From: Odontocerum albicorne
Taxonomy: Eukaryota > Arthropoda > Insecta > Trichoptera > Odontoceridae
Length of the DNA stretch: 64,000 bases
Direction: 5' to 3'
NCBI GenBank assembly: GCA_949825065.1
Contig: OX463842.1
Location: 51,892,526 to 51,956,525, forward strand
Shown here: one piece after another, positions 33,095 to 43,010 of the stretch
Numbering within the stretch: the first letter of the stretch is position 1
Layout: every line of letters starts with the position of its first letter
Notes under the pieces: generated by a model
Database searches by the model: none
What the model was told of the DNA's origin: nothing
Seen by the model: the letters and a program-made list of their open reading frames with translations, nothing else
Program-made: the position numbers and the translations under genes

Positions 33095-33490
33095 TTGTAT
33101 CATGCCATATCTCTGTCGGGATAGGCAAATAAGATAGAGCGTCAGACATTTATATCTCGACAGGCAATTTTCACTATTCCATATCTATATGTCTTCCACG
33201 TTTCTTTATTTCAAAATATCATTCACTTTTCCCAAACATATAATCCATGGTTTACCTCTTACACGCGTTTCACTCACATTTGTACAATACATTTGTTTAG
33301 TTAATCTTTATTTTTTTGTAGATGCCCAAACCATTTCAGAATTCGTTCTTCATCTTCCTCAACACAGCCTTAAGTTCACATTTACTTCTAATAATTTCAT
33401 TACGTATTCTGTCAAATATTGTTGTCCCGTGTATTCTTCACAGTGCATGTATTTCTACAACATTTATTCATTTATTTTCACTCTTTGATT
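33095..33490 (-). pseudogene. GRPRK-type LINE 3' relic
   Basis: The minus strand of CTGTCGGGATAGGCAAATAA and GCGTCAGACATTTATATCTC corresponds to the terminal 'W.S.VS.Y' zone of this family; CCCAAACCATTTCAGAATTC and CTTAAGTTCACATTTACTTC correspond to the 'RWFGH' and 'ECELKA' zones. No intact frame. Confidence 0.5.
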
Positions 33491-34534
33491 TTTGCACATG
33501 ATGAAATTTCAATAACTCGACATTGCGATTCAACAAAAGAACTTTTGAGGTGTGTATAAAATTTTATTATTCAGAAACTCGAAATAAAAACTAAGGGAAT
33601 ATTTTTTTGTTTGCGTATTTAATGGTATAAACAGCTTTGCTTTGATAATAAACACCCCCAAAACATTAAAAAAAAATAAAGCAAAAAGTCAAGACAACAA
33701 ACTATTAAAATATAACTGATAATTAAACGGGAAAACGATTTTGGTGAAGGATTTCATTAAACGTGTAAAACAGTCGTGCGCGCAAAAAATTGGTTAAAAG
33801 TAATGGAAAAAATTTGACCCTCTTTAGACCCATCCTTCCTCATTTTACGAGTAGATCCTTTCTACCTCTTTTTTGACTATTCCATCCTCTCTCCCAGAAC
33901 ACACTCAACCTGCCCTGAGTCTGAGATGAGGTCAGTGGTGTTACGTTACATTCGACCTCAGCTTTTGAAAATTTTAACTGGCCCTTCTCCCTGCTCTCGT
34001 TTCACTTTCAAATAAGAGGGTAAAATTTTTATTTATCGCTCCGAATATTCCTAGTATGTTCACTTATTTTGAAGTTGGTAACTCGTATTACTTCCACAAA
34101 TTATATTTTTTGGATAGATATACAATTTTTTTATGTTAAATTTTAATATGTATATTTAATAATATAAATAAACGGTACAATGTACCTTATAATAAAACTA
34201 AAAGGGTTAGTAAGTGTGTGCTCAGAACATTTAGGAAAGAATATATAAAAAAATAATCAGATTAGAGAGAAGGAGATATCAAATCGAACAAATTCACATG
34301 TTAACAACACAATACGGGGCCGTCCACAGGCGCACAGTCCACACTGCGTTAAAAATACAAACACAAGATATAAATCATTGGAAACAAAATATGAATTGAA
34401 TTTGATGACATTAAAAACATTACGAGTATTATCTGAATCATGCCCCTAGTTGTATCTTATTACACTGTGTGAGGGGTTTAATTCGCGTGATGTATTCATA
34501 TGTAATTGAGTCTCACTGTTTGTCAGGTTGAAGA
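33491..34534. other. Unassigned stretch
   Basis: A pyrimidine-rich, moderately GC-richer patch at 33820-34020 lacks a coding signature. The remainder is A+T-rich. Confidence 0.4.
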
Positions 34535-34884
34535 GGTTCTAGCTCACCAATAACGCGAACAATTTCGTCCTTCAGCTCAGGAATTATTTGGGGGTCATTC
34601 TTATAAATCTGGCTTTTCACGAAAACCCAGAGAAAATAGTCCAACGGTGTCAGATCACATGATCTTGGTGGCCAATTAACATCACCGTTTCCGGAGATTA
34701 CAATACGTAAAATAATTCAACAATTTGAATGCGTTGTTGTATTATGTACGACTCCATTTTTATAAATATAATACATTACACTTCTCAAATATCACAAGAC
34801 CTAGGCAAATTCGCAACGCTATCTGTGTTTTATCTAAGAATTAAAAAAAAAACGCTTAATTGAAAAGACCCTTTATAAATAACT
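34535..34884 (-). mobile_element. Tc1/mariner-superfamily derivative, copy 2
   Basis: Near-colinear with the right part of the 17719-18292 element, including CTCACCAATAACGCGAACAA, AGAAAATAGTCCAACGGTGT and the right terminus TTAATTGAAAAGACCCTTTA. The same internal joining of C-terminal coding and terminal sequence is present, so both descend from one deleted founder. The left end is missing. Confidence 0.62.
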
Positions 34885-34984
34885 ATCAAATTAAATCATT
34901 TTACGAATAAAAAAAAAGCTTTCGAATCTTAAGAACGCAGATATGAACTTAAATAATAAGTGGAATAATACTTACATTCAATAA

Positions 34985-35340
34985 GAAAAAAATATTTATC
35001 AATTGTTTCCCTATTTGGCTAGGTTGATAGGAGAGATCGCCAGACCTTTTGCTTTTTATATGTCTATAGAACTTTCACACAACTGTACGATTTATCTGAC
35101 AAACTTGATCCAACCACACTTTTCTTGGTCTTCCTCTTTTACGATTTTCACTCATATTTGCACAGTATAATTTTCTTGTCAGTCCTTCAGTCGTTCTTAA
35201 AGTCGAAAAAAATTCAAAATTATTTTCTTGATTTTACTTAACACATCAGGCTTAAAGTCACATTCATCCTTGATAACTTTGTTCCGTATTCTGTCATACA
35301 TTGCCACCCCATGTATTATTCTTAGTGCACGCAAACATGA
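34985..35340 (-). pseudogene. GRPRK-type LINE 3' relic
   Basis: The minus strand matches the family: AACCACACTTTTCTTGGTCT ('RPRKV'), CATCAGGCTTAAAGTCACAT ('CDFKPDV') and TTCCGTATTCTGTCATACAT ('MYDRIRN'). Frame broken. Confidence 0.55.
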
Positions 35341-35395
35341 GATGTAAGTTGCTTTGAAACATCAAAAAGTTCTTCTTTTTTTTTTTTAAAGAATA

Positions 35396-35543
35396 GATAT
35401 GACTGAAGTCATATGTATTCTTAATACCCTCGAACACTAGGCGGAAAAAGTGTGTGTCGTTCGAGGATAGTAGCACAGCGCGGGGTTCGAACCGACAACT
35501 TTTCGCACAGGAGTCCAGCGCGTTTTCGCGCGGCCATGCACCT
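35396..35543 (-). mobile_element. tRNA-headed SINE, family S1
   Basis: Minus strand: head GCATGGCCGCGCGAAAACGC ... B-box GGTTCGAACCCCGCGC, then ATCCTCGAACGACACAC, a CTTTTTCCGCCTAGTGTTCG block and ATGACTTCAGTCATAT. The same order occurs at 51296-51480. The head alone recurs at 50911-50990. Confidence 0.65.
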
Positions 35544-35981
35544 CTTTCAGTTCTATATGCATTTATTCAAATGATATCTTATCCTGATATTGATTGTATC
35601 TTAAACCGATTTGGCAAAAAACCCAAAAGAAATTAAACGCAGTCTCGACTTGACTCTAAATGTTCTTCACTGCAGTGCGAGCATTTCTCGAGCTGGAAAC
35701 AAGAAACGGCAATACAATGTCTAGGAATGTTTCCGAGATGTTTTGTATATTTTTATTATCTCTCCGAAACCATTCCCATTTATCATAGGGATTTTATCTC
35801 CAACCAAAATTTGGTGGATCGAGCAGCTTACGTATTTTGTGGAAAACAATGTCATTTCTGATTAAATCAACATTTTATCAACTTTCATGTTTAAAATATT
35901 CTCGAATTTTTTTTTAATAACATTACTTTCCTTGAATGAAATATATTATTTCGCTTCAAACTTGCCACTTTTGCAACGTTA
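35544..35981. other. Unassigned stretch
   Basis: No recognised feature. Confidence 0.4.
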
Positions 35982-36614
35982 TTAACCTTTCCTTCCCTGT
36001 GATGTGTAACTAGTACACGTTGCTTCTTAAAACTTTAATATCTCTATAAATATTGTATAATAAATACTAGGTTCAGATTTTAGGTACTCCTCCGTATTAC
36101 ATTTACGCATTGAATGAAAAAAATAATATTGATAATAATAATTAACACTTATCGGTTGCATCAGAGATATTTTGTGAAAATCGGGAATAAATTCACTAAT
36201 ACAATCAAACATGTGCCAGTGTGTGACGTAGGTATATTCATTCTAAAAAAACTGCTATGGGTGAGGAAGCGACGCCATAAACGTCTCACTTTCACTCTAC
36301 TTCGGTATATGGGAACGCAAGAATAGAATCTCAGTTCGCTCACTTCTCTCACTTCAGTAGCTCACGGATATTCGTTTGAGGTGGTCTTTTCGCCCATTTT
36401 GTGAACGTCGGCCGATGTTTTTTTTCATGTTTTCAGCAATCAAATTTAAATTTTTATCACTTTTGGCTTCAAATTTAATTAATTTAAGCGATTGGCTATG
36501 AATATTCTTATTTTAACGATTTTAAATGGCTCATTTTTACATGTGTATTGATGTGTATTTAATACACAGCACCGGTAGTCCCAGCTTTTTTTAGCACAGG
36601 AATAGAAAGGTTAA
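35982..36614 (-). mobile_element. piggyBac-like TTAA MITE, copy E
   Basis: TTAA at 35982-35985 and 36611-36614; CCTTTCCTTCCCTGTG left terminus and CACAGGAATAGAAAGG right terminus. It shares the TCACTTTCACTCTACTTCGG region with copies A, C, F and G. The 70-codon frame at 36114-36326 is the counterpart of the minus frames in copies A and C. Confidence 0.8.
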
Positions 36615-36899
36615 AAGAAATCTTGTGATAAAAAATTGTTATATGTTTACTTATACCCGTATGAATAGATGTTTTGTAGGACTTGTTCATCACTGTTAGT
36701 TTTAAAGACAAAAAAATCATTAAAAAAAAAACAAATAAAAGCTGTTATTAAATCAATACTGCTTCATGTTTGGATAGATCTTTAGGGTATGAGACTCAGA
36801 ATTGTTTACCAATTAAAGGTGAAAAAAATCTTCACAATAAACTAGAAATAAAGTGACGGACATTTTTCGCTATATAAAGTATTATTAAATATTGTGTAA

Positions 36900-37070
36900 T
36901 TTTTTTTATCAAACACTGTTTATTCCACTTTTTGTAACGGTATAACCCTACCGGTATCAAGGCTTTCACCTAATCATCAGAGGAGCACAAACAAGACTTG
37001 TTTGTTTTTAAACCTCTACAATGTTAATGCTTTAACTATAAATAATATATTATTAAACAGTTTGACTAGG
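36900..37070. mobile_element. Foldback element, single-arm copy
   Basis: Left arm TTTATCAAACACTGTTTATT, CCACTTTTTGTAACGGTATA and GAGGAGCACAAACAAGACTT, then the family segment ACAATGTTAATGCTTTAACT. The opposite arm is absent, a likely deletion product. Confidence 0.6.
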
Positions 37071-37079
37071 CTTTTGTAA

Positions 37080-37450
37080 AGTGAATTAGGTCTGTCACTT
37101 AAATTTATTTTTACTATATAGATTTTTCACAAGATCCAACCAAACTTTTCCGAGTCTTCTCCTACCACGCTTACTACTCACAATAACACAGTATATTTGT
37201 TTTATTAGTTTTTTCTCATTAATTCGTTTAATCCACGTATCCAAACCATCCTCAGCGTTTTATTGAGCATCTTACTCCTCACACTAGCCATAAATTCAAA
37301 TGCATCTCTAGTCATTTTAATCCGTATTCTGTCATACATTGTCACACTATATATTCTCTTAAATGCACATTTAGGTATATATTCACCGTTTCCATCCATT
37401 TTATAAGTCCATGTTTCACTCCTTTACATCAAAGGTGATACTAAAACAGT
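37080..37450 (-). pseudogene. GRPRK-type LINE relic
   Basis: Minus-strand 64-codon frame at 37205-37399 includes NGEYIPKCAFKRIYSVTMYD and RIRIKMTRDAFEFMASVRSK, then NKTLRMVWIRGLNELMR, matching the 'Y.VT..DRIRN...LRW' region of this LINE family. CGAGTCTTCTCCTACCACGC marks the 'GR+RKT' site downstream. Confidence 0.6.
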
Positions 37451-37632
37451 GTTGGGGTTATTATTTTAGCAGATTTTGATCCAGTCCGGTTCAAGTATAT
37501 ATGTTTTAGTACCCTATCGACTTTGTTTTCTATCGCTACACGTTGATCGATATCTCTAGTGGATATCCCATCATCTTAGAGAAATCTAAAAAGAAAACTA
37601 AGCTTGAATCAATTTTAAAATAAATTTTATTC

Positions 37633-37725
37633 CAACGGAAATCGAACCGGAAACCCCCGAGTTGATTATTTCGATATAATTTTCGGCATCAGCTATCTTC
37701 GGCTACTAGAAATCTCTTTACAACT
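37633..37725 (-). mobile_element. tRNA-like SINE head
   Basis: Minus strand contains AGTAGCCGAAGATAGCTGAT ... GGTTTCCGGTTCGATTTCCG, i.e. an A-box-like start and a B-box (GGTTCGATTTC) about 50 nt apart. No closed cloverleaf. Classified as a SINE head or tRNA pseudogene. Confidence 0.45.
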
Positions 37726-38019
37726 CAGGAATTTTGTTGTATAATGTCTGTCGGACTATTATACCGCTTGATTTGGTTTATACTACTGACGTTTTGAAAA
37801 CGTTGCACTTTTCATCTTCACGGCTTGCTAGAAATCTACTTCTCCATAAGTGGGTTCTGATTTGAAACCGTTACGGTTTTGAACTGGCACGTTACCATGG
37901 CCTCACGTTTCGGTTGAGATTTCGCTTTAAAACAAGCGGTACTCGGAGCACGTCTTCTTTCGGCAAAGCTTGTTAACCACTCAACAGTCGTATTTAAAAA
38001 AAATCTAAAAAAACTCACT

Positions 38020-38250
38020 ACGCGACGTTACACAATGAAGAACTTTGAGAGAATAAATTCTATACGAAAATATATTCCGTTCGGAAAAAACAAGTTGAAA
38101 CAAGATCTGCCCAAACGACGCTCGGGAGAAACAGTCCCAACAAGTCGAAACAAGATTTGCCCGAACGAGACTCGGGCTCGTCAGTATAAAAATAGACTTC
38201 GTGCCCGAGTCACGCTCGGGCAAAACTTTCAAGTGGTTAAAACAAGCCAT
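38020..38250 (+). repeat. Repeat family P with CCCGAG/CTCGGG palindromes
   Basis: About 230 bp shared, in opposite orientation, with 55175-55400. Landmarks: CGCGACGTTACA, AAATTCTATACGAAAATATA, AACAAGATCTGCCCAAACGA, GACGCTCGGGAGAAAC, then GTGCCCGAGTCACGCTCGGGCA, which is nearly palindromic. There is no coding signal and no identifiable termini. Possibly a SINE or an LTR fragment; the class is unknown. Confidence 0.65.
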
Positions 38251-38895
38251 GACGATGAAAATGTTTTCGAAATATCATAAACTAAAAAAACAAATCTCAA
38301 AATTTACTCATGATTTATTTTAGATTGAAACACAAGACTAACATGTAACATTAGAAGCAATCCATTAAGATATTATACGGATTTATATATTTTTCAATAA
38401 CCCTTGTCATAAAAATATTCTTTAATTATTATTTTGCGGACGTAGTGGCCGTTCGGATAGCGCCGCCAATATTGATTTTTCAGATAAGAAAAGAATTATT
38501 TTTATCAAAAGTGAAAGAGCAATAAAGGAGAAAATGAAACCGTCGGTCCGGAGAGAAAGCAGAAATAGAGGAAAAGGCAGGAAATTATATAACTCTTGTA
38601 GAAGACTAATCGTACATGTGCCAGCTGCAGAGACCATCTGGAGGAATTGATAAGAGGCCTTTAACCTTCAAAGGCGGAAAGGGAGGAATTTCGAGGATTT
38701 TTTATATTTTATTTATTTGTATGGTACCATTAAGTATATCTACTGGTAAATTGGTGATTCGGACATACTGAATAACTTTCAAGTAAAGAACTACTGTAGT
38801 AGGCCAGTTCGCCATCGCACCTTTTAGAAATACTACCGTACGTGGACAGGCAATAAAATTTGTACACGTCTAGCACGTATCAGTATTATTATATC
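38251..38895. other. Unassigned stretch
   Basis: A GC-richer purine-rich segment lies at 38440-38690 (GCGGACGTAGTGGCCGTTCG) without a convincing frame or splice context. Confidence 0.4.
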
Positions 38896-38899
38896 AGTA

Positions 38900-39405
38900 T
38901 AAAAAAAAATCAGCGTCTATCCAATCATGGATTAGCGCTACGCTCAAACAGAGATTGTTTATTGGCCTTTCCAGTTCACCGCTCCTTTTTCTTTACGTCG
39001 TCCTTTACTGTCTATGCAGTGAGACTCTGGAATCAGTTACAAACCAATATAAGACTCGCTCCGTCCTTGGCATGCTTTAAGAAGCGACTGAAAAAACTAT
39101 TATTTTCTAGTCAGTAAAATAACGTGTTTCGTTCCTGATTTTTCTTTTCCTTTCCTCTCCACCATCCTTTCCTTTCCTTTTGATTGATGATATCTCACTT
39201 TATATGAAAAATTTGTGGGCATGTTCGTGGGCATGTTCTCACGTGTGTGTTTATGGATTTCGTGAGGATGGATATTCATTTGAATGATTTATGCGACCAC
39301 GTAAATTGCTTCATTTACTTTTGTCTGGTTGGTTGGAAGAGATTGGCGCCTGGCAATAATCCCGCCAGATTGTATTGCAATAAAAGTGTTTAATAAATAA
39401 ATATA
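38900..39405 (+). pseudogene. LINE family J, RT C-terminus and 3' end
   Basis: The frame ending at 39117 reads QRLSNHGLALRSNRDCLLAF, PVHRSFFFTSSFTVYAVRLW, NQLQTNIRLAPSLACFKKRL and KKLLFSSQ, the usual C-terminus of jockey/CR1-like LINE proteins ('VRLWN.LP..IR...F+..L+'). The 3' region contains TGTCTGGTTGGTTGGAAGAG and CCCGCCAGATTGTATTGCAA, ending in AAATAAATA. 5' truncated. Confidence 0.78.
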
Positions 39406-39827
39406 TATTATTACTAGATTAAATATTTGAACAGACTGGTTATTCGTCTTCTTTTGGATAACTTTTTTGCGGTTTTAATATTGATGTTGTTAAGTTTAAG
39501 AGGGCCATTCTCCCACGTTTATTCAATCCTTCATCTTAAGTGAGAGATTAGTTATTCTCTTTTCATTAAATCTTGTAAGTTTTTGTAAATTAAATATTAT
39601 ATTTCATTGATTGATTTTTTTCGTTCAGTTTCGTAGTCTCGTATTAAACTTCATGTAGCCCTGTGTGTTCTGAATTATGGTAATTTATTAAATTATTAAT
39701 ATTTTATACTTAATTAAGTAAATGTTGCTTTTGTTTTGTAACGAAAACTTAAAGAAATTGTGTTTTTAATAAAATATACAAATAAAACTTAATCAAAGGT
39801 TTTGATTTTATCTTCATGGAACTCTAT
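39406..39827. other. Unassigned stretch
   Basis: A+T-rich; no recognised feature. Confidence 0.45.
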
Positions 39828-40085
39828 TTATTTATTTAACACTTTTATTGCAATACCATCTGATGAGCTTATAGCCAGGCGGCAATCTCTTCCAACCAAC
39901 CAGACAAAAGTAAATGAAGCAAGTTACGTGGTCGCATAAATCATTCAAATGACTATCCATCCTCACGAAATCCATAAACATATACGTTAGAACATGCCCA
40001 CGAACCCCACAAAGACGGACAATCCCCCGAACATTATTTTTCATGCGAGTATAAAGTGAAATATCATCAATCAAAAGGAAAGGAA
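39828..40085 (-). mobile_element. LINE family J, 3'-end copy
   Basis: Reverse complement of the family 3' region: TTATTTATTTAACACTTTTA tail, CTCTTCCAACCAACCAGACA, AATCATTCAAATGACTATCC and CATCAATCAAAAGGAAAGG. The RT part is absent, so truncation is more severe than in the copy at 38900. Confidence 0.75.
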
Positions 40086-40329
40086 AGGATATAAGAATAA
40101 TATATTGTAAATCAAAACTTTATTTAATTTCTACTATAATATTAATCCCGTGTTACGGGTTTTACCTCATTGGTTGAGACTTTCTTCAGACTGAACAACG
40201 CTTTAGTAAATTTTTTAAAAACATTTTTTGTAATTGCGTTTTAATAAAACAGATTTTTTTTAAACACACATCAGAAAAACAAGATGTGCGTAAAAATGTA
40301 TACCAAAAAAAAACCGTGACACGATCAAG

Positions 40330-40500
40330 AGGATCAGGTTTTGAAATTAAAATAAAATGAGAAGCATGAATGATAAAATATTGTGCATGACGAGGTGTTT
40401 GAATGTGGAGGAGGTGAAAGTTCAGTACTTGGATAGAAAATAATGGAAATCTGTCATCTCTGTCAATCTTGATAGGGACACAGCATGGTAAAATGTGTTA
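40330..40500 (+). pseudogene. GRPRK-type LINE terminal fragment
   Basis: TTTGAATGTGGAGGAGGTGA and GGAAATCTGTCATCTCTGTC correspond to the 'CM..+V+EA...W.S.VS.' end of the ORF2 in this family. Confidence 0.45.
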
Positions 40501-40684
40501 TTATCACATATTGGTAGATCTACAAAAAAAAGTTTCTTTATAGTCCATCTAAACTTGTCAATTTATCTTCAGTTTTCTTACTTGATGTCTTTTTTTAAAC
40601 TTATCGTCGTTATTCTGCGAAAAGCATTTTGGCTTAAAATGACTTTTTAATGCCACTGTAGGGAATACCGTCGTCCCTGAATAT

Positions 40685-41113
40685 TGTCAACACGCACGGT
40701 CAATGACCGACGAACCAACCTTCGGACATGCCCAAAGGTCGCATACCAGAACATTAATATTGTGTACCCGCAAATACTATTAACGACACATTCCACAGTA
40801 GAAAGAGAACACATCACGCCGTCTCGCCGTTTTGCCAATAAATATTCTACCCACTATATTATTAGCAACGTCTGTGACCACCTCTGCACGCACAGGAGTG
40901 AGATAAAAATATATTGCGGACGCATTCACGCGCCCCGTTCTAAATAAAGACTACTTATCGATAAATAAAGATCACTTATTATTATTCACTTGACCATTCA
41001 TTGCTGTTTACTATTCATTGATTGTTCACTCTCACTTTCCGCATTCCTAATCGACGTATTTTATTTTAAACACCAAACAACAATCATAATCATCAGCACG
41101 TCCAACTAGGACA
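40685..41113 (+). mobile_element. Solo LTR-like repeat, family B copy 2
   Basis: Begins TGTCAACACGCACGGTCAAT and ends CGTCCAACTAGGACA. Contains CGCCGTCTCGCCG, CAGGAGTGAGATAAAAATAT, AATAAA sites near 40944 and 40963 and a CATAATCATCA block. Co-linear with 23519-23979 on the other strand. No gag/pol adjoins it and no target duplication was evident. Confidence 0.52.
40697..40709. promoter_or_regulatory. IR-1 palindrome in LTR B2
   Basis: CGGTCAATGACCG, identical to the palindrome in LTR copy A1 and at a similar offset from the LTR start. It fits an EcR/USP or other nuclear-receptor IR-1 site. Confidence 0.45.
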
Positions 41114-41979
41114 TCCCGCTAAACCATTTTACTTAAAATGAAAATATCTACACATAGAAAAAACATTTATGTTCAAAAGTTATATTGCTTCGCTGTTATG
41201 ACAATATAAAAAGTCATATAACTTTATTTTACATCGCCTCTCGAAACTTAAATTGCATTTATCTCAAAACTCAATATTTGGACTTAAATGCTTTTCGCAG
41301 GACAACGACAATATGCGAATGCTGAGAAGTGCTCAATCTAATGGACGCAGCCCTCACCATTACATCCAAACTTTCAACTTATTACACTTTTTGTAATAAA
41401 TTTAATCTGTCAATAATAAAACTTTGGATTCCCGACTTAGATCGCCTCTGAGAAGAGTCTGCTCTGTAAACGGTGCTGTGTAAATTGTACTCATATTTTT
41501 ATTGTTTAGATATTTTAGAAAAAAAAAATTTTCAATGTACGACTATATTACAGCTAAAATCCCTAGTTTCCATTTTAAATTATATTTCTATGAATATTTA
41601 AATGAGGATTTACCAACAAGTTTCGCGTGAATCAGTTCAAACTACACAGCAACAAAAAAATTGTAGTTGATTTGTATTCAAAACACTAAGCAACAAATTT
41701 GTTTTCGATCGGTTCTAATCCGGGCAGTTGTTGAAAAAAGAATTGATTTGTCGGTTTGGTGTGGGAGGCTCACCCAATTCTTAAGGGTTGTTCAGATCAG
41801 ATACTGCTGAAATTCAAACATTAAGGTTAGTTTGGACTATCGATACCATATAACAAATTTTCAAAAGTAATTTAACGAAAGGTCAATAAAATTATAGAGT
41901 TTTTTATTGATTTTAGTATGTCTATATACTTTTTTAATATAAATCCGATATTGTATAGTATCACAGTTGTCTGTAAAAT
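41114..41979. other. Unassigned stretch
   Basis: A+T-rich; no recognised feature. Confidence 0.45.
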
Positions 41980-41984
41980 GTACA

Positions 41985-42165
41985 GCGTAGCGGGATAAAT
42001 TCCATCTGGCAAATTACTTCCTACCAACCAGAAAGACGTTAAAACGACCTAAAGGGCTGGAATCCTTTTTAAAATCAAGAGTCGGAAAGGGAATTGAACC
42101 CGCATATCCTGGATTGGATGATAAGCGTCTTATAATCTAGACCACAAAGCTCGTCAATTATTTAT
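41985..42165 (-). mobile_element. tRNA-headed SINE with LINE-J-like tail
   Basis: Minus strand: tRNA-like head with B-box GGGTTCAATTCCC, a body with AAAAAGGATTCCAGCCC, and a tail TCTGGTTGGTAGGAAGTAAT then TTGCCAGATGGAATTTATCC and CGCTACG. The tail follows LINE family J (TCTGGTTGGTTGGAAGAGAT ... AATAAGCCCGCC) over roughly 50 bp. Confidence 0.65.
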
Positions 42166-42870
42166 GCTTTCAATTTTGTATCACGGTTTAATAACCACTT
42201 AAGTAGTAAGAATCATTTTCGTTACATTCCATCGTAGTGTCTGCCAGAAAAGTTTCCAAAAAACATTTTCGATTTGCTAAAATACAGCAAAACAGGCATG
42301 ATATTTATTTTAAGTTTATCCAAGAGATATATTCCACGATTCACACTGTTTTTAAAGGATGGATTCAATCGAAGCCTTTAATATTATATTTTTAATCTAC
42401 AATAAAAAATATCATATATCCGAATGTCGTGTCAAACAACAATGGCTTCAAATATGATAGCAAAGAAACGCAACGTTTTGTTAACCCTCTTTGGAATGTT
42501 AAATAATCACCCTCAATTTGTGTGTAAAGTTTAATTATATTTTTCAGTGTGGACAATCTCTTTAATTGAATGCTGCAGAACCCTTTGTTCACCAACGCAT
42601 CTCCCAGCATATCTACACATCATTTGTGGTTTAATCGGCTCGACTTTAAACAATCTTCCTGGCTCAATTAGATGTGCTACATCCCTATCGATATTAAGAA
42701 TAAGCCAATGAAGAGTTATTCGTCTCAAAATATTCCTTGTCCTTAACTATCATGTGTTTTACATCTTAATCACTATTTTCTTTGAGGTTTATCATTAATT
42801 TTCTTTTTTATGCACTACGTTAAATGTATCGTCCCGGATACCAATAATAATTATGAAACGAAAGCTGGCC
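42166..42870. other. Unassigned stretch with unknown minus frame
   Basis: A minus-strand frame at 42531-42728 includes RDVAHLIEPGRLFKVEPIKP and QMMCRYAGRCVGEQRVLQHS, with more balanced codon-like composition than its surroundings. No family recognised and no clear splice sites. It could be old transposon or pseudogene sequence. Confidence 0.3.
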
Positions 42871-42878
42871 GATCAAAA

Positions 42879-43010
42879 GATATACTAGGTTAGTCAAAAA
42901 GATATACTAGGTTAGTCAAAAAGATATACTAGGTTAGTCAAAAAGATATACTAGGTTAGTCAAAAAGATATACTAGGTTAGTCAAAAAGATATACTAGGT
43001 TAGTCAAAAA
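42879..43010. repeat. 22-bp array made of a mariner terminus
   Basis: Six perfect tandem copies (starts 42879, 42901, 42923, 42945, 42967, 42989) of GATATACTAGGTTAGTCAAA plus AA. The last copy is the genuine left end of the mariner (CTAGGTTAGTCAAAAAGTTC), so each unit is GATA + TA target + the outermost bases of the terminal repeat. Confidence 0.93.

Noticed and set aside
42531..42728. Possible coding exon on the minus strand
   Set aside because: Codon-like, but no splice sites, start or family could be recognised. Left as an unassigned note.
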